From Phenylobacterium sp. (GTDB taxonomy: Bacteria; Pseudomonadota; Alphaproteobacteria; Caulobacterales; Caulobacteraceae), in the NCBI RefSeq assembly GCF_030651755.1, contig NZ_JAUSBZ010000067.1, positions 1 to 42,265 on the forward strand: 42,265 bases of DNA, given 5' to 3'. Under the pieces are notes generated by a model that worked only from the letters and a program-made list of their open reading frames with translations, was not told the origin of the DNA and did not search any database. Made by a program: the position numbers and the translations under genes. Position 1 is the stretch's first letter; every line of letters begins with the position of its first letter. Shown one piece after another: positions 17,901 to 26,067 of the stretch.

Positions 17901-20009
17901 GGGGCGCCGGCCAATGTGAGCTTTGGCGGCGATGAGATCGGCGGCGAAGGGCTGACGGTCACGCCGATCAAGACCGTCGCCCTGTGGTCCGGTGTCGTGG
18001 AGACCGGCCGGGACGGCAAGGCGACCATCCAACTGCCCGCCCCCGACTTCAACGGCGAGCTGCGGCTGATGGCCGTGGCCTGGACCGACGACGCCGTCGG
18101 CTCGGCCTCCAAACCCCTGGTGGTGCGCGAGCCGGTGGTGGCCGAGCTGGCCCTGCCCCGCTTCCTGGCGCCGGGCGACAAGGCCTTCGCCACCCTGGAG
18201 CTGCACAATATCGAGGGCCGGGCTGGCGAATATATCGCCCAGCTGACCGGCGAGGGGGGCGTTCTGGCTCCCTTCCGCAAGGCCTATCAGCTGATCATCG
18301 GCCAGCGATGGGCCGAGCGCGTCCCCCTGGAGGCGCCGCGCACGGCAGGCATTGGCAAGGTCAGCCTGGCTGTGACCGGGCCCGGCTTCTCCAGCACCAG
18401 GGACTATCCGTTGGAGACCCGGCTGGGCTGGGGCCGGGTGACGCGGACCACGGTGGCCCTGCAACAGCCCGGAGCCGTTTTCACGCCGACGCCGGACCTG
18501 CTGGCCGGACTGGCGGCGGGGGATGCGACCCTTCAGGTCAGCTATTCTCCGTTCCGCGGCTTCGACCCGGGGCCGATCGCGGTGTCCCTGCTGCGCTATC
18601 CCTATGGCTGCACAGAGCAACTGGTCTCGGCGGCCTATCCCCTGCTGTACGCCGCCAACGTCTCCCAGGACCCCAGGGCGCGGCGCTCCAGCGCAGGGCT
18701 GAACGCTGCGGTCAGTCGATTGCTGGATCGCCAGACCCTGGATGGCGCCTTTGGCATGTGGCGCGCTGGCGACGGGGAGGCTGACGCCTGGCTCGGCGCC
18801 TACGCCACCGACTTCCTGATCGAGGCCCAGAAGGCCGGCGCCCCGGTGCCGGCCGCGGCCCTGGACCGGGCCTTGGGGGCCATGCGGCACATCTCCCGGC
18901 CTGACGGCTGGGCCAACATCTCCTACCGGCTGGAATATCCCCGCTGGTGGGCAGGTTCGCCCCAGGCCTCGGAGGTCGCGACGGCCACCATGCGCCGCCG
19001 GGCTTCGGCCTATGCGCTCTATGTCCTGGCCAAGGGCGGTCGTGGCGACCTGGGTCGCCTGCGGTGGTGGCACGACGTGCAGATGAAGACCGAGGCCTCG
19101 CCCCTGGCCAAGGCGCATGTGGGGGCCGGTCTCGCCCTGATGGGCGACAAGGCCCGCGCCCGTTCATCCTTCCGCCAAGCGGTCCGTTCATTGAACTATC
19201 GCGAGGAGAGCGACTGGTATCAAAGCCCGCTGCGGGACCTCGCCGCGGTGATCGCGCTGGCCTATGAGGCCGGGGAGACCGAGATCGCCCGCGAGCTACA
19301 GGGCCGGCTGGAAAACGCCGTCACCGACCCCGAGGCGCTCAACACCCAGGAGCAGGCGAGACTGTTGCAGGCGGCCAACGCCATGATGGCGGCGGCCGGT
19401 CCCCTGAAGATCGAGGGCGCCGGCGCCATTCCCCTGGCCGCCGTGGCCGGCGGACCCCGCTGGGCGGTGGGCAAGCTGGCGGAGTCCCGCTTCACCAATT
19501 CCGGTGAAGGCGAGGTCTGGCGCACGGTGACCGTCACCGGCGCCCCGGTGGCGGCCCCAGCGGCGACCAGCAATGGCCTGACCTTGCAGAAGCGCCTGTT
19601 GAGCTTCACCGGCGGGGCGGTCAACCCAGCTGACCTCACCCAGGGCGACCGGGTGATCATCATCGTCTCGGGGCGGGCCCAACAGGCGCGCTCCATGGCC
19701 CTGGTGATCGACGATCCGCTGCCGGCGGGCTTCGAGATCGAGACGGTGCTCGGCCCGGACGACGCCCAGAGCGGGCCCTTCCGCTTCCTGGGCGCGCTGT
19801 CCTCGGCCGATGTCCAGGAGGCCCGGGATGACCGCTATGTGGCGGCCATGGACCTGCCCGGTCGTGAGGACTTCGCCTTCGCCTATGTGGCGCGGGCCGT
19901 CACGGCGGGGGACTTCCTGCTGCCCGGGGCCGAGGCTCGGGACATGTACCGGCCGGCGGTCAACGCCCGCACCAGCGTCGGGCGCACGGTCATCGCGCCG
20001 GCCCAGTGA
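14931..20009 (+). CDS. Bacterial alpha-2-macroglobulin with thioester motif
   Basis: The 1692-residue protein is an envelope protease trap of the YfhM/ECAM type. A membrane anchor lies at about 43-65 (VVLAGVLIIVAFGSGFLTA) in place of the lipoprotein signal of the E. coli protein, so it stays in the inner membrane and faces the periplasm. Macroglobulin domains follow, including the YRPGETVHL motif near residue 463. The CxEQ thioester motif CTEQ occurs at 1227-1230 within YPYGCTEQLVS, then the helical thioester domain and a C-terminal receptor-like domain. The stop overlaps the pbpC start (GTGA), as in the widespread A2M-PBP1C pair. That pairing suggests guarding or repair of peptidoglycan when proteases enter. 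GGGGGAAAG precedes the ATG. Confidence 0.93.
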   Translation: MTPSDETPTETAHEPVGPDSAPPAPKAPWWRTFGRRMTQGRGPVVLAGVLIIVAFGSGFLTAKGVDILSIPRAAVSGGEVLPGGWSLFGRPRAADAPRRGEPMPEGFAVWRTRVDTTGAQPRACVEMSRPLDPEASYGDFVLVSPDLGETPAIAVQGSELCLAGLGFSERRVTLLKGLPARGGETLAANADIDFTFGEKPPFVGFAGDGVILPREDSDGVGIETVNVTRLQVEVWRVADRNLVRTSISAPEPTAEGEWPYDWGSDSPDQEGQKVWTGEIAVAGEAGRRSTTVFPLGAVLREMKPGGYVIRARDASGGRSLTGGDDGNPPAQARRWIMFTDLALSAYAGAEATDVVVRSLKSARPQSGLRVALVAANGEDLAEARTDGQGRAQFPAALSKGSGALRPKMIMAYGPQGDLAVLDLDRPPADLSRLGVGGRIETAAVSTSGRAAGAVVDAYLYADRGVYRPGETVHLNALLRDREARAVKDRKGAIVVRRPSGVEFRRYAFDGAPLGSAAADIALPRSAPRGRWRATLEIEGLESPAGEVTFSVEDFAPQRLAVTATGQEASPVAVGQSRNLDISARFLYGAPGSGLQAEGEARLRVDPNPFPAFEAYQWGDQREPFQELFVDLGRTVTDGDGRAIITLPPQAQDSAQPLVAATTVSVFEPGGRPVRESLNLKIRPRSTYLGVKVDQAEAARGGDPTVSLDLIAVDPTGRRIAAPGVTWRLVSENWDYDWFQQDGRWQWRRTSRDTLVDQGTVNLAAGEPARLSRRLGWGDYRIELTGPDGAASVIRFTSGWGAPAEDVEAPDIVRVSAGDRTYAQGDTVEITLKPPYAGEVQVAVATDRVLDFRTLTVGANGATVRFQTNAAWGGGAYVMVTVVQPRDPVQTPKPRRALGLVYVPLDPKGRKLEVDLGTPEKVGARDALSVPVTIRGAGLGQRVRVTLAAVDEGILRLTKFESPDPAKWYFGKRALGVDYRDDYGRLLDPNLGAPANVSFGGDEIGGEGLTVTPIKTVALWSGVVETGRDGKATIQLPAPDFNGELRLMAVAWTDDAVGSASKPLVVREPVVAELALPRFLAPGDKAFATLELHNIEGRAGEYIAQLTGEGGVLAPFRKAYQLIIGQRWAERVPLEAPRTAGIGKVSLAVTGPGFSSTRDYPLETRLGWGRVTRTTVALQQPGAVFTPTPDLLAGLAAGDATLQVSYSPFRGFDPGPIAVSLLRYPYGCTEQLVSAAYPLLYAANVSQDPRARRSSAGLNAAVSRLLDRQTLDGAFGMWRAGDGEADAWLGAYATDFLIEAQKAGAPVPAAALDRALGAMRHISRPDGWANISYRLEYPRWWAGSPQASEVATATMRRRASAYALYVLAKGGRGDLGRLRWWHDVQMKTEASPLAKAHVGAGLALMGDKARARSSFRQAVRSLNYREESDWYQSPLRDLAAVIALAYEAGETEIARELQGRLENAVTDPEALNTQEQARLLQAANAMMAAAGPLKIEGAGAIPLAAVAGGPRWAVGKLAESRFTNSGEGEVWRTVTVTGAPVAAPAATSNGLTLQKRLLSFTGGAVNPADLTQGDRVIIIVSGRAQQARSMALVIDDPLPAGFEIETVLGPDDAQSGPFRFLGALSSADVQEARDDRYVAAMDLPGREDFAFAYVARAVTAGDFLLPGAEARDMYRPAVNARTSVGRTVIAPAQ

Positions 20010-22099
20010 CGGCCGGCGCCGCCATCAGGGCCTGGGGCCGGCGAACGGCGGAGTCCCCCGTCGTGATCCGGGGCCTGACACTGGCCCTGATGGGCGCCTT
20101 GGGGCTTCAGGTCGCAGCGCTTGGCCTGGACGCCCTGTCGCCCCCGGACATGTCACGGGGGGCGGACGCCTCGCCCGTGGCCCTCGACCGCCGGGGCGCC
20201 TGGCTGCGCGCCCTGCCCGTGGAGGACGGCCGCTGGAGAATCCGCGCTGATCTGGCCCGGACGGATGCGAGCTTTGTCGAGCGCCTGATCGCGGTGGAAG
20301 ACGCCCGCTTCTGGCGCCACCCAGGCGTCGATCCCCTGGCGGTGTTCCGGGCCGCCGGCTCGGCGGCGCTCACCGGGCAGGTTTCCTCCGGCGCCTCCAC
20401 CCTCACCATGCAGACCGCCCGCCTGCTGACGCCCCGTCCCCGCACGCTGAGCGCCAAGCTGGTGGAGATGATCCGCGCGGTGCAGATCGAGGCGCGGCTG
20501 TCGAAACGCGAAATCCTGGCCCTCTATCTGACGCTGGCCCCCTATGGCGGCAATCTGGAGGGCGTTCGGGCCGCCAGCCTCTCCTATTTCGGCCATGAGC
20601 CAGCAAGCCTGACCCCTGGCGAGCAGGCCCTGCTGATCGCCCTGCCCCAGTCGCCGGAGGCCCGCCGGCCAGACCGGCGGCCCGAGGCGTCCCGCCGGGC
20701 CCGGGACCTGGTCCTCGACAAGATGGTTCGGGCAGGCGTGCTGAGCCCGGTGGAGGCCGCCGAGGCCGCCGAGGAGCCGATGCCAGGCCGCGCTCCCTTC
20801 CCGGCCCTGGCCTGGCATGCGGCGGGCGAGTTGGCGCGCAGCGCCCGGTCCGATCAGGCCTCAGTCATCTCAACCCTGGACGCCGGCCTCCAGTCCAGGC
20901 TTGAACCCCTTGTCGCCCGCGCCGCCCGGGCGCAGGGGCTCGAGGCCACCGCAGCGGTGATGGTGGTGGAGCTGGACGGGCGGGCGGTGCGCGCCTCGGT
21001 CGGCTCAGCGGGCCTGGATCGGGCCGGCGGGTGGATCGACATGACCCGCGCCCTGCGCTCGCCCGGCTCGGCGCTGAAGCCCTTCATCTACGCCATGGCC
21101 TTCGAGCAGGGCCTGGCGGCGCCCGACACCCGTATGGCGGACGCCCCGCGGCGATACGCCGACTACCAGCCCGAGAATTTCGACCGGGTCTTTCACGACC
21201 AGGTCACCGCGCGAGAAGCCCTGACCCACTCGCTGAACGTGCCGGCCGTCGACACCTTGGCGCGCCTGGGGCCGGCGGCCTTCGAGGGTCGGCTTGAGGC
21301 GGCCGGGGTTCGACTTTGGCGGCCCAGGGCTGAAACCCGGGACGCAGGTCTGGCCATCGCCTTGGGGGGAGTGGGCGTCACCTTGCGGGATCTGGCCGTC
21401 CTCTACGGCGCCTTGGGCGACGGCGGCCTGGCGCGGCCCCTGTCCTGGACCGAGGCCCAGGCCCAGGCGCAGCGCGAAGAACGGGGGGTGCGGCTGGTGA
21501 GCCCCTCCGCCGCCGATGAGGTTCTGGCTATCCTGCGTGAAACCCCGCCGCCGGCCGGGGTGACCCCCGCCGCCCTGAGCCAGGGCCGCCCGCTGATGGC
21601 CTACAAGACCGGCACCTCCTACGGCTTCCGCGACGCCGTGGCGGCGGCTGTGGTCGGCGGCTATGTGATCGTCGTCTGGAGCGGCCGCGCCGATGGGGGC
21701 GCCCGGGCGGGGCTGACCGGTCGGGACGCAGCCCTGCCCTTGCTGTTCGAGGTGGCCGACCTGCTGCAGGCCCCGCCGGCCGCAGCGCCGCCCCTGGCGC
21801 CCCGCGCCGCGCCGGTCGCCCTGGACGACCAGACCCGCGCCACCGAAGGCCCCCGGCTGATCTTCCCACCGGACGGGGCTGTGGTGCAGGTGGACGCCTA
21901 TGGCCCGGCCTCCCGGGGCCTCGTCCTGGCCGCCAGCGGTCAGGATCTGTCCTGGTATGTGGCCGGTCGCCCCCTGACCCCTGATCCGCTCAGCGGCCAG
22001 GTGCTGTGGCGACCCGATGGGCCGGGCTTTTACGACTTGAACGTCGTCGACGGCGCCGGCCGCACCGCCCGCGCGCAGGTGCGTATCCGCGGCGGCTAG
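20006..22099 (+). CDS. pbpC: Penicillin-binding protein 1C
   Basis: The 697-residue inner-membrane protein is a bifunctional peptidoglycan synthase. After a membrane anchor (about 20-38) it has a GT51 glycosyltransferase domain with VEDARFWRHPGVDP near residue 97. The transpeptidase domain contains S355-A-L-K, SLN at about 410, and K534-T-G-T-S. A C-terminal BiPBP_C domain (about 610-695) is typical of PBP1C. It starts at a GTG overlapping the macroglobulin stop by four bases, so both are made from one message. The two products are thought to cooperate in periplasmic defence of the cell wall. The last four bases overlap the convergent carbonic anhydrase gene. Confidence 0.94.
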   Translation: MTAGAAIRAWGRRTAESPVVIRGLTLALMGALGLQVAALGLDALSPPDMSRGADASPVALDRRGAWLRALPVEDGRWRIRADLARTDASFVERLIAVEDARFWRHPGVDPLAVFRAAGSAALTGQVSSGASTLTMQTARLLTPRPRTLSAKLVEMIRAVQIEARLSKREILALYLTLAPYGGNLEGVRAASLSYFGHEPASLTPGEQALLIALPQSPEARRPDRRPEASRRARDLVLDKMVRAGVLSPVEAAEAAEEPMPGRAPFPALAWHAAGELARSARSDQASVISTLDAGLQSRLEPLVARAARAQGLEATAAVMVVELDGRAVRASVGSAGLDRAGGWIDMTRALRSPGSALKPFIYAMAFEQGLAAPDTRMADAPRRYADYQPENFDRVFHDQVTAREALTHSLNVPAVDTLARLGPAAFEGRLEAAGVRLWRPRAETRDAGLAIALGGVGVTLRDLAVLYGALGDGGLARPLSWTEAQAQAQREERGVRLVSPSAADEVLAILRETPPPAGVTPAALSQGRPLMAYKTGTSYGFRDAVAAAVVGGYVIVVWSGRADGGARAGLTGRDAALPLLFEVADLLQAPPAAAPPLAPRAAPVALDDQTRATEGPRLIFPPDGAVVQVDAYGPASRGLVLAASGQDLSWYVAGRPLTPDPLSGQVLWRPDGPGFYDLNVVDGAGRTARAQVRIRGG

Positions 22100-22707
22100 T
22101 AGAGGCGGGCCACATCCTCAGGCCCGCTGCAGGTGACGTTCATGTCGTTCACCAGTCCGTCGGAGAGAGCGTAAACCCATCCGTGCACGCTGATCGGCTG
22201 GCCCCGCAGCCAGGCCTCGCGGATGAAGACGTCGGAGGCCACATTGCGCACTTGGCGGATGACGTTCAGCTCGCACAGGCGGTCGTGGCGGGCGTGCTCG
22301 TCCATGGCTTCCAGTTCCGCCCGATTGGCGGCGTAGACCTCGCGGATCGGATGCAGCCAGTGATCCACCAGCCCGCGCCGCTGGCCATCGATGGCGGCGA
22401 CCACGCCCCCGCAGCCGTAGTGGCCCACAACCATGATGTGCTTCACCTTCAGCACGTCGACGGCGAACTGCAGCACCGACAGGTAGTTGGCGTCCTGGGG
22501 CGGGGCGAGGTTGGCCACATTGCGGTGGACGAACAGCTCGCCCGGATCGAGGCCGACAATCTCATTGGCGGGCACCCGGCTGTCGGCGCAGCCGATCCAG
22601 AGATATTCCGGGCTCTGCTGGCCCACCAGGCGCTGGAAGAAGCTGGGGTCGACCGCGAGCTTGCCTTCCGCCCAGGCGCGGTTGTTGTCCTTCAGGTGGT
22701 CGAGCAT
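22096..22707 (-). CDS. Beta-class carbonic anhydrase
   Basis: The 203-residue cytoplasmic enzyme interconverts CO2 and bicarbonate. The zinc ligands are C40, H96 and C99 (CADSR and HYGCGG), and the D42-R44 dyad that gates the active site is present. I take the ATG at 22707 (MLDHLKDNNRAW), which has AGGGGC 7 bases upstream; the frame extends ten residues to 22737, but homologues begin at MxxLxxNNxxW. The gene converges on pbpC with a four-base overlap and has no clear operon partner. Confidence 0.93.
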   Translation of the reverse strand: MLDHLKDNNRAWAEGKLAVDPSFFQRLVGQQSPEYLWIGCADSRVPANEIVGLDPGELFVHRNVANLAPPQDANYLSVLQFAVDVLKVKHIMVVGHYGCGGVVAAIDGQRRGLVDHWLHPIREVYAANRAELEAMDEHARHDRLCELNVIRQVRNVASDVFIREAWLRGQPISVHGWVYALSDGLVNDMNVTCSGPEDVARLY

Positions 22708-22745
22708 CTTAGTGGCCCCTCGCCCTACGCTATACAAGTCCGGGA

Positions 22746-23390
22746 TCAGGCCGACGCCGGGGCGTCTGGCTGTCGATCGGGATGGGCGGCCACAAAGGCG
22801 GGAAGCGTCTGGGCCGCCGCAGCCGCGGCCCTTATGGCGGGATAGGGCGAAAGGTCCACCCCATAGCGCTCGGCCGAATAGACCTGGGGGACCAGGCAGC
22901 AGTCGGCCAGTCCAGGGGTCGACCCAAAGGCGAAGCCATCGCCGTGACGGGCGACCATCGGCTCCAGAGCCTCAAACCCCTCATGCATCCAGCGGGCGAC
23001 CCAGGTCTGCCGGTCGGCTTCGCTGACGCCGAAGGCCGCCAACTGCTGCTGGATTCGCAGATTGTTCAGGGGGTGGATGTCGCAGGCGATGATCCCAGCC
23101 ATGGCCCGGACCACCTGACGTCCCGCCGGATCAGCCGGAAGCAGCGAGGGCTGCGGGTGCGTCTCATCCAGCCATTCCATCAGGGAGAGGCTCTGGGTCA
23201 TGGCCGTGTCCCCATCGACCAGCATCGGGGTCAGACCCTGGGGGTTTTGTTGGAGATAGTCGGCGGCCCGCTGCTCGCCCTTCGGCAGGCTCACGGGGAT
23301 GTAGTCATAGGCCAGGCCTTTGAGCCCAAGCGCGATGCGAACCCGGTAGGGAGCGGTGGCCCGCCAGTAGCTGTAGAGGGTGAGCCCCAT
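22746..23390 (-). CDS. Maleylpyruvate/maleylacetoacetate isomerase (zeta-class GST fold)
   Basis: The 214-residue protein is glutathione-dependent and turns maleylpyruvate or maleylacetoacetate into the fumaryl isomer. The thioredoxin-like half (1-80) contains NPQGLTPMLVD and TQSLSLMEWLDE, and the helical half includes the MAAI-specific ACDIHPLNNLRI. The usual Ser-Ser-Cys/Ala active-site stretch before YRVRIAL is here RATAPYRVRIAL, so Thr stands where the catalytic Ser is expected. The ATG at 23390 lies two bases after the hydrolase stop, so the two form one operon. With a short fumarylpyruvate-type hydrolase, the gentisate route (NagL-like) is a better guess than tyrosine breakdown, but no ring-cleaving dioxygenase is in the window. 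Confidence 0.87.
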   Translation of the reverse strand: MGLTLYSYWRATAPYRVRIALGLKGLAYDYIPVSLPKGEQRAADYLQQNPQGLTPMLVDGDTAMTQSLSLMEWLDETHPQPSLLPADPAGRQVVRAMAGIIACDIHPLNNLRIQQQLAAFGVSEADRQTWVARWMHEGFEALEPMVARHGDGFAFGSTPGLADCCLVPQVYSAERYGVDLSPYPAIRAAAAAAQTLPAFVAAHPDRQPDAPASA

Positions 23391-23392
23391 GG

Positions 23393-24073
23393 TCAGACCA
23401 CCTTGAAGCTGAGTTCGCCGACGCCCTCGACGGCGCCCTGGACCAGATCGCCCCGGGCGATGGGGCCGACGCCCTCCGGCGTGCCGGTGAAGATCAGGTC
23501 GCCGGGGGCCAGCCGCCAAAGACGCGAGGCCTGGGCGATGATCTCGGCGACATTCCAGATCATGTCGGACACCACCGCGTCCTGACGGGCTTGGCCGTTG
23601 ACGGTGGCCGATATCCGCCCCTGGGGGGTTGGACCGCTCCAGCGGCGGATTGCTGAAATGGGCGCGGACTGATCGAATCCCTTGGCGGCGTCCCAGGGAT
23701 GGCCCTTGTCCTTGGCGGCGGCCTGCAGATCGCGCCGGGTCAGGTCAAAGCCCACCGCATAACCGAAGACGAGGGCCAGGGCCTGGTCCACCGGCACGTC
23801 GGCGCCGCCGCTGGCCAGGGCCACGACCAGTTCCACCTCATGATGGAGATCCTGAGTCAGGGGCGGATAGGCCACCTCGGCGCCCGCCCCCACGAGGGCG
23901 TCGGCCGGTTTGGCGAAGAAGAACGGCGGATCGCGATCATCCCCACCCATTTCCGCGCGATGGGCCGCGTAGTTGCGGCCGACGCAGAGGATGCGGCGAA
24001 CGGGAAACACCACGGGCTCTCCCAGCACGGGCAGGGTGACAGGGGTCGGCGGCGAGATCGCGTGTTCGGTCAT
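23393..24073 (-). CDS. Fumarylpyruvate hydrolase-like FAH-family enzyme
   Basis: The 226-residue protein is a short fumarylacetoacetase-family hydrolase that cleaves a C-C bond of fumarylpyruvate or a similar diketo acid. Metal ligands are visible as E79 and E81 (LHHEVELVVAL) and D110 (GFDLTRRDLQ), preceded by the conserved CVGRNYAAH and FFFAKPADAL. The signature GDLIFTGTPEGVGP is near the C-terminus. Its size (true fumarylacetoacetases are about 420 residues) and the adjacent isomerase suggest the last two steps of a gentisate-type pathway. A more promiscuous oxaloacetate decarboxylase role is possible, as for many short FAH proteins. Confidence 0.88.
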   Translation of the reverse strand: MTEHAISPPTPVTLPVLGEPVVFPVRRILCVGRNYAAHRAEMGGDDRDPPFFFAKPADALVGAGAEVAYPPLTQDLHHEVELVVALASGGADVPVDQALALVFGYAVGFDLTRRDLQAAAKDKGHPWDAAKGFDQSAPISAIRRWSGPTPQGRISATVNGQARQDAVVSDMIWNVAEIIAQASRLWRLAPGDLIFTGTPEGVGPIARGDLVQGAVEGVGELSFKVV

Positions 24074-24100
24074 GCCGAAGGTCTATTCCGGGCCTCAGCC

Positions 24101-24132
24101 AAAGAAAAGGCTCCCGCCGGGAGGCGGGAGCC
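24101..24132 (-). terminator. Rho-independent terminator of the DUF4142 gene
   Basis: On the minus strand a perfect 10-bp stem (GGCTCCCGCC with GGCGGGAGCC, loop TCCC) is followed by TTTTCTTT. It lies 25 bases after the DUF4142 stop and separates it from the hydrolase operon. Confidence 0.9.
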
Positions 24133-24156
24133 TGATCATTGTAGAGAAAGCCGAGC

Positions 24157-24750
24157 CTACATGGCCGAGAGGCGGTCCTGGATCGCCTTGGCTTCGTCCA
24201 GGTGCTGCTGGATCGACGGGGCTGTGGCCGCAGCGAAGGCCTGCAGGCCCGGGGTGTCGCCGTCGTTGGCATAGCGCTGCATCAGGTTGAGCGCCGACTG
24301 ATGGGCGTCGACCTGCATGTCGATATACTTCTTGTCGAAGTCGGCGGCGTTGGCTTCCCGCAGATCGTTGACCTTGCGGCTCACGTCCTCGTCCGGGGTG
24401 GTGGGGAGGGTGATGGCCTGGCCAGTGGCGCCCACGGCGGTCTGCAGATCCTGAGTGGTCCGGGTGTGGGCGTCGACCATCTTGCGGGCGAAGGCCTTGA
24501 CGTCATCATGCTGGGCGCGCTCGACGGCGAGTTGCGAGCTGCGGATTTCAAGCATGTCGCTCTGGGCCGCCAAACGGGTGAAGTCGGGGGCGGAGGCCTC
24601 GTCGGCAGGGGTCGGAATGGTGGCGGCGGGATTGGCGTCAGGCACGACGCTCTCGGCCGGAGCGGTGGCGGACTGGTCGGCCGGCTGACCGCAAGCGGCG
24701 AGCGAAAGCGCGGCGATCGCGGCGCCCGCGATAAGCAGGTGGCGAGTCAT
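24157..24750 (-). CDS. DUF4142 lipoprotein
   Basis: The 197-residue precursor has a lipobox LAAC with Cys at 20, a low-complexity Ala/Pro/Thr linker (21-55) and a DUF4142 domain (about 56-195). This is a helical ferritin-like fold of unknown function found in many periplasmic stress proteins. DUF4142 genes often belong to the general stress regulon in alphaproteobacteria. Here a near-consensus EcfG promoter lies about 62 bases upstream. The gene is monocistronic with its own terminator. No metal-binding set typical of ferritins was identified by eye. Confidence 0.85.
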   Translation of the reverse strand: MTRHLLIAGAAIAALSLAACGQPADQSATAPAESVVPDANPAATIPTPADEASAPDFTRLAAQSDMLEIRSSQLAVERAQHDDVKAFARKMVDAHTRTTQDLQTAVGATGQAITLPTTPDEDVSRKVNDLREANAADFDKKYIDMQVDAHQSALNLMQRYANDGDTPGLQAFAAATAPSIQQHLDEAKAIQDRLSAM

Positions 24751-24811
24751 GTGAACTCCTGGGACGTTGACAAAATCAGACGCCGCATCCGAACGATGTG
24801 GCTGCCGTCAA

Positions 24812-24836
24812 AACTCACGACGCCGTGATCTGTTCC
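24812..24836 (-). promoter_or_regulatory. Possible EcfG-type promoter for the DUF4142 gene
   Basis: On the minus strand GGAAC (24836-24832), 16 bases, AGTT (24815-24812). The -35 and spacing are exact and the -10 has one change from CGTT. Position fits the DUF4142 gene. Confidence 0.45.
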
Positions 24837-24855
24837 CAGAAAGTCGGAATCATCC

Positions 24856-26064
24856 ATGACCGAAACCGCCGCCGCCGGCCCCTTGAGTGGGCTCAGGGTC
24901 ATAGAGATGGGCACCCTGATCGCTGGTCCCTTCTGTGGTCAGATCCTCGGGGATTTCGGCGCCGACGTGATCAAGATCGAAGATCCGCGCAAGGGCGACC
25001 CCATGCGTCAGTGGGGCCGCAGCCTGCCGCAGGGCCTGTCGCCCTGGTGGCCGGTGATCGGCCGCAACAAGAAGTCAGTTGGCCTGGACCTCCGCCAGCC
25101 GGAAGGGCAGGACATCGCCAGGACCCTGATCGCCAAGGCCGATGTGCTGATCGAGAACTTCCGCCCCGGCGCCATGGAGAAGTGGGGGCTAGGCTATGAG
25201 GTCCTTGCGGCGACGAACCCGGGTCTGGTGATGGCGCGCATCTCGGGTTACGGCCAGACGGGGCCGCTGTCAGGGCGGGCTGGATATGGCTTGATCGGCG
25301 AGGCCATGGGCGGCCTGCGCCACATCACCGGCGAACCGGATCGGCCGCCGGCGCGGGCCGGCATCTCCATCGGCGACAGCCTTGCGGCCATGCATGCGGT
25401 GATGGGAATCACCATGGCGCTGCACGCCCGCCACAGCACCGGCAAGGGCCAGGTGATCGACGCGGCCCTCTATGAGAGCGTGCTGGGCGTCATGGAGAAC
25501 CTGGTCACAGAATATGACCTGACCGGCTATGTGCGGGAGCGGTCCGGCTCGATCCTTCCAGGCATCGCGCCCTCCAACGCCTATCCCTGCGCAGGCGGCG
25601 ACATGGCGGTGATCGGCGGGAACGGCGACACCGTCTTCGCCCGCCTTTGCGAGGCCATGGGCCAGCCCGATCTGGCCACGGACCCTCGCTTCGTCACCCA
25701 CGCCGCCCGCGGCCAGCGACAGGGGGAGTTGGACGAGATCATCGGCGCCTGGACCTCAGGCCTGACCCTGGAGGATCTGTTGGCCCAGCTTGAACGCCAT
25801 GGTGTTCCGGCCGGGCGCATCTATCGCGCGCCCGACATGCTGGTGGATCCGCACTTCATCGCTCGGGAGGCGATCATCAGTGTTCCGCATCCGGTCTTTG
25901 GGGAGATCCAGATGCAGAACGCCTTCCCCAAACTGTCCGCCACGCCCGGCAAGGTCCGTTGGCCTGGACCCGAATTGGGCGCCCATACAGATGAGGTGCT
26001 GCAGGATCTGGCCGGTCTGTCGACCAACGCCCTGGCGGAGCTGCGCGCCCGCGGCGTGATCTGA
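24856..26064 (+). CDS. CaiB/BaiF family (type III) CoA-transferase
   Basis: The 402-residue enzyme moves CoA between carboxylic acids by an aspartyl-CoA intermediate. The nucleophile is D174 in SIGDSLAAM. The N-terminal MGTLIAGPFCGQILGDFGADVIKIE (about 18-42) and IENFRPGAMEKWGLGYE (about 99-115) are the family signatures. The length is normal. Substrate cannot be assigned; formyl-, succinyl- and carnitine-type relatives share these motifs. An adjacent acyl-CoA dehydrogenase or hydratase, which would help, is missing. It converges on the HWE kinase with a gap of only three bases and has no recognisable terminator. The ATG at 24856 has weak ribosome binding (TCGGAATC). Confidence 0.9.
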   Translation: MTETAAAGPLSGLRVIEMGTLIAGPFCGQILGDFGADVIKIEDPRKGDPMRQWGRSLPQGLSPWWPVIGRNKKSVGLDLRQPEGQDIARTLIAKADVLIENFRPGAMEKWGLGYEVLAATNPGLVMARISGYGQTGPLSGRAGYGLIGEAMGGLRHITGEPDRPPARAGISIGDSLAAMHAVMGITMALHARHSTGKGQVIDAALYESVLGVMENLVTEYDLTGYVRERSGSILPGIAPSNAYPCAGGDMAVIGGNGDTVFARLCEAMGQPDLATDPRFVTHAARGQRQGELDEIIGAWTSGLTLEDLLAQLERHGVPAGRIYRAPDMLVDPHFIAREAIISVPHPVFGEIQMQNAFPKLSATPGKVRWPGPELGAHTDEVLQDLAGLSTNALAELRARGVI

Positions 26065-26067
26065 CCC

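Noticed and set aside
15720-19118. Minus-strand open frame of 1132 codons opposite the macroglobulin gene
   Set aside because: It is a by-product of high GC in a frame antisense to a clearly real gene; the product is rich in Gly, Arg, Gln and His with no domain, and no ribosome site is present.
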